Assembly (NCBI RefSeq): GCF_018854495.1
Contig: NZ_JABBDR010000210.1
Span: forward strand, 1 to 22,839
Direction of reading: 5' to 3'
DNA from: Acidithiobacillus ferruginosus
GTDB lineage: Bacteria > Pseudomonadota > Gammaproteobacteria > Acidithiobacillales > Acidithiobacillaceae
DNA length: 22,839 nt
Notes under the pieces: generated by a model
Databases searched by the model: none
What the model was told of the DNA's origin: nothing
Seen by the model: the letters and a program-made list of their open reading frames with translations, nothing else
Program-made: the position numbers and the translations under genes
Shown: positions 22,813 to 22,839 of the stretch, in pieces
Layout: every line of letters starts with the position of its first letter
Position numbering within the stretch: the stretch's first letter is position 1

Positions 22813-22839
22813 TCAGCTCGCGAGATCGGCCATCGGCGG
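22813..22839 (-). CDS. Possible 3' end of the gene upstream of tnsD (tnsC expected)
   Basis: Eight codons and a stop (PPMADLAS, TGA at 22815-22813) end ten bases before the tnsD GTG. In Tn7-like elements tnsC comes directly before tnsD, so this could be the tail of tnsC, but eight residues cannot identify it. Confidence 0.25.
   Translation of the reverse strand, partial: PPMADLAS

Larger units (their letters stand above)
19522..22839 (-). mobile_element. Tn7-like element A: tnsD-tnsE segment, interrupted by element B
   Basis: tnsD and tnsE in Tn7 order, two bases apart, with tnsE cut at its 3' end by the terminus of element B. The rest of element A (tnsA-tnsC expected upstream) would lie beyond the right edge; its left end and cargo are not in the window. 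Confidence 0.6.

Overview
The window (22.8 kb) looks like a chromosomal segment of a proteobacterium, probably an Acidithiobacillus-like acidophile. That assignment is an inference from gene content and GC-rich coding style; no marker gene proves it. It has three parts.

(1) Positions 1-14575, minus strand: one tightly packed cluster of 17 genes with overlapping stops and starts and no promoter-sized gap. Read in the direction of transcription it is hyfC1-hyfE1-hyfF1-hyfG1-hyfHI1-hyfB, then a block of small genes (crcB fluoride channel, DUF190, zinc-ribbon/HEAT-like protein, 89-aa orphan, DUF211, VIT/CCC1-like membrane protein), then hyfC2-hyfE2-hyfF2-hyfG2-hyfHI2 (cut by the left edge). The genes resemble the membrane-bound group 4 hydrogenase / complex I family (Hyf/Hyc). 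However, both catalytic-type large subunits have lost the cysteines that hold the NiFe centre, so these are better read as energy-converting hydrogenase-related (Ehr-type) complexes than as hydrogenases. Two diverged modules sit in one operon, separated by genes linked to ion handling. The second ferredoxin/NuoB-type subunit has lost exactly one of its two [4Fe-4S] clusters.

(2) Positions 14576-16279: a 408-bp divergent intergenic region with promoter-like sequences for both directions, then a complete enolase gene (plus strand). Its active-site loop departs from the usual HADNN sequence.

(3) Positions 16355-22839, minus strand: Tn7-like transposon genes. From the right edge these are tnsD/tniQ, tnsE, a Tn7-type right end made of four direct repeats spaced exactly 20 bp, tnsA and tnsB. 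The terminal TGT of this right end lies inside tnsE and supplies its stop codon. This suggests that a second Tn7-like element inserted into tnsE of a first. tnsC is absent between tnsB and enolase, and no left end is visible there, so the inner element is apparently truncated. Neither element can be shown to be intact within the window.
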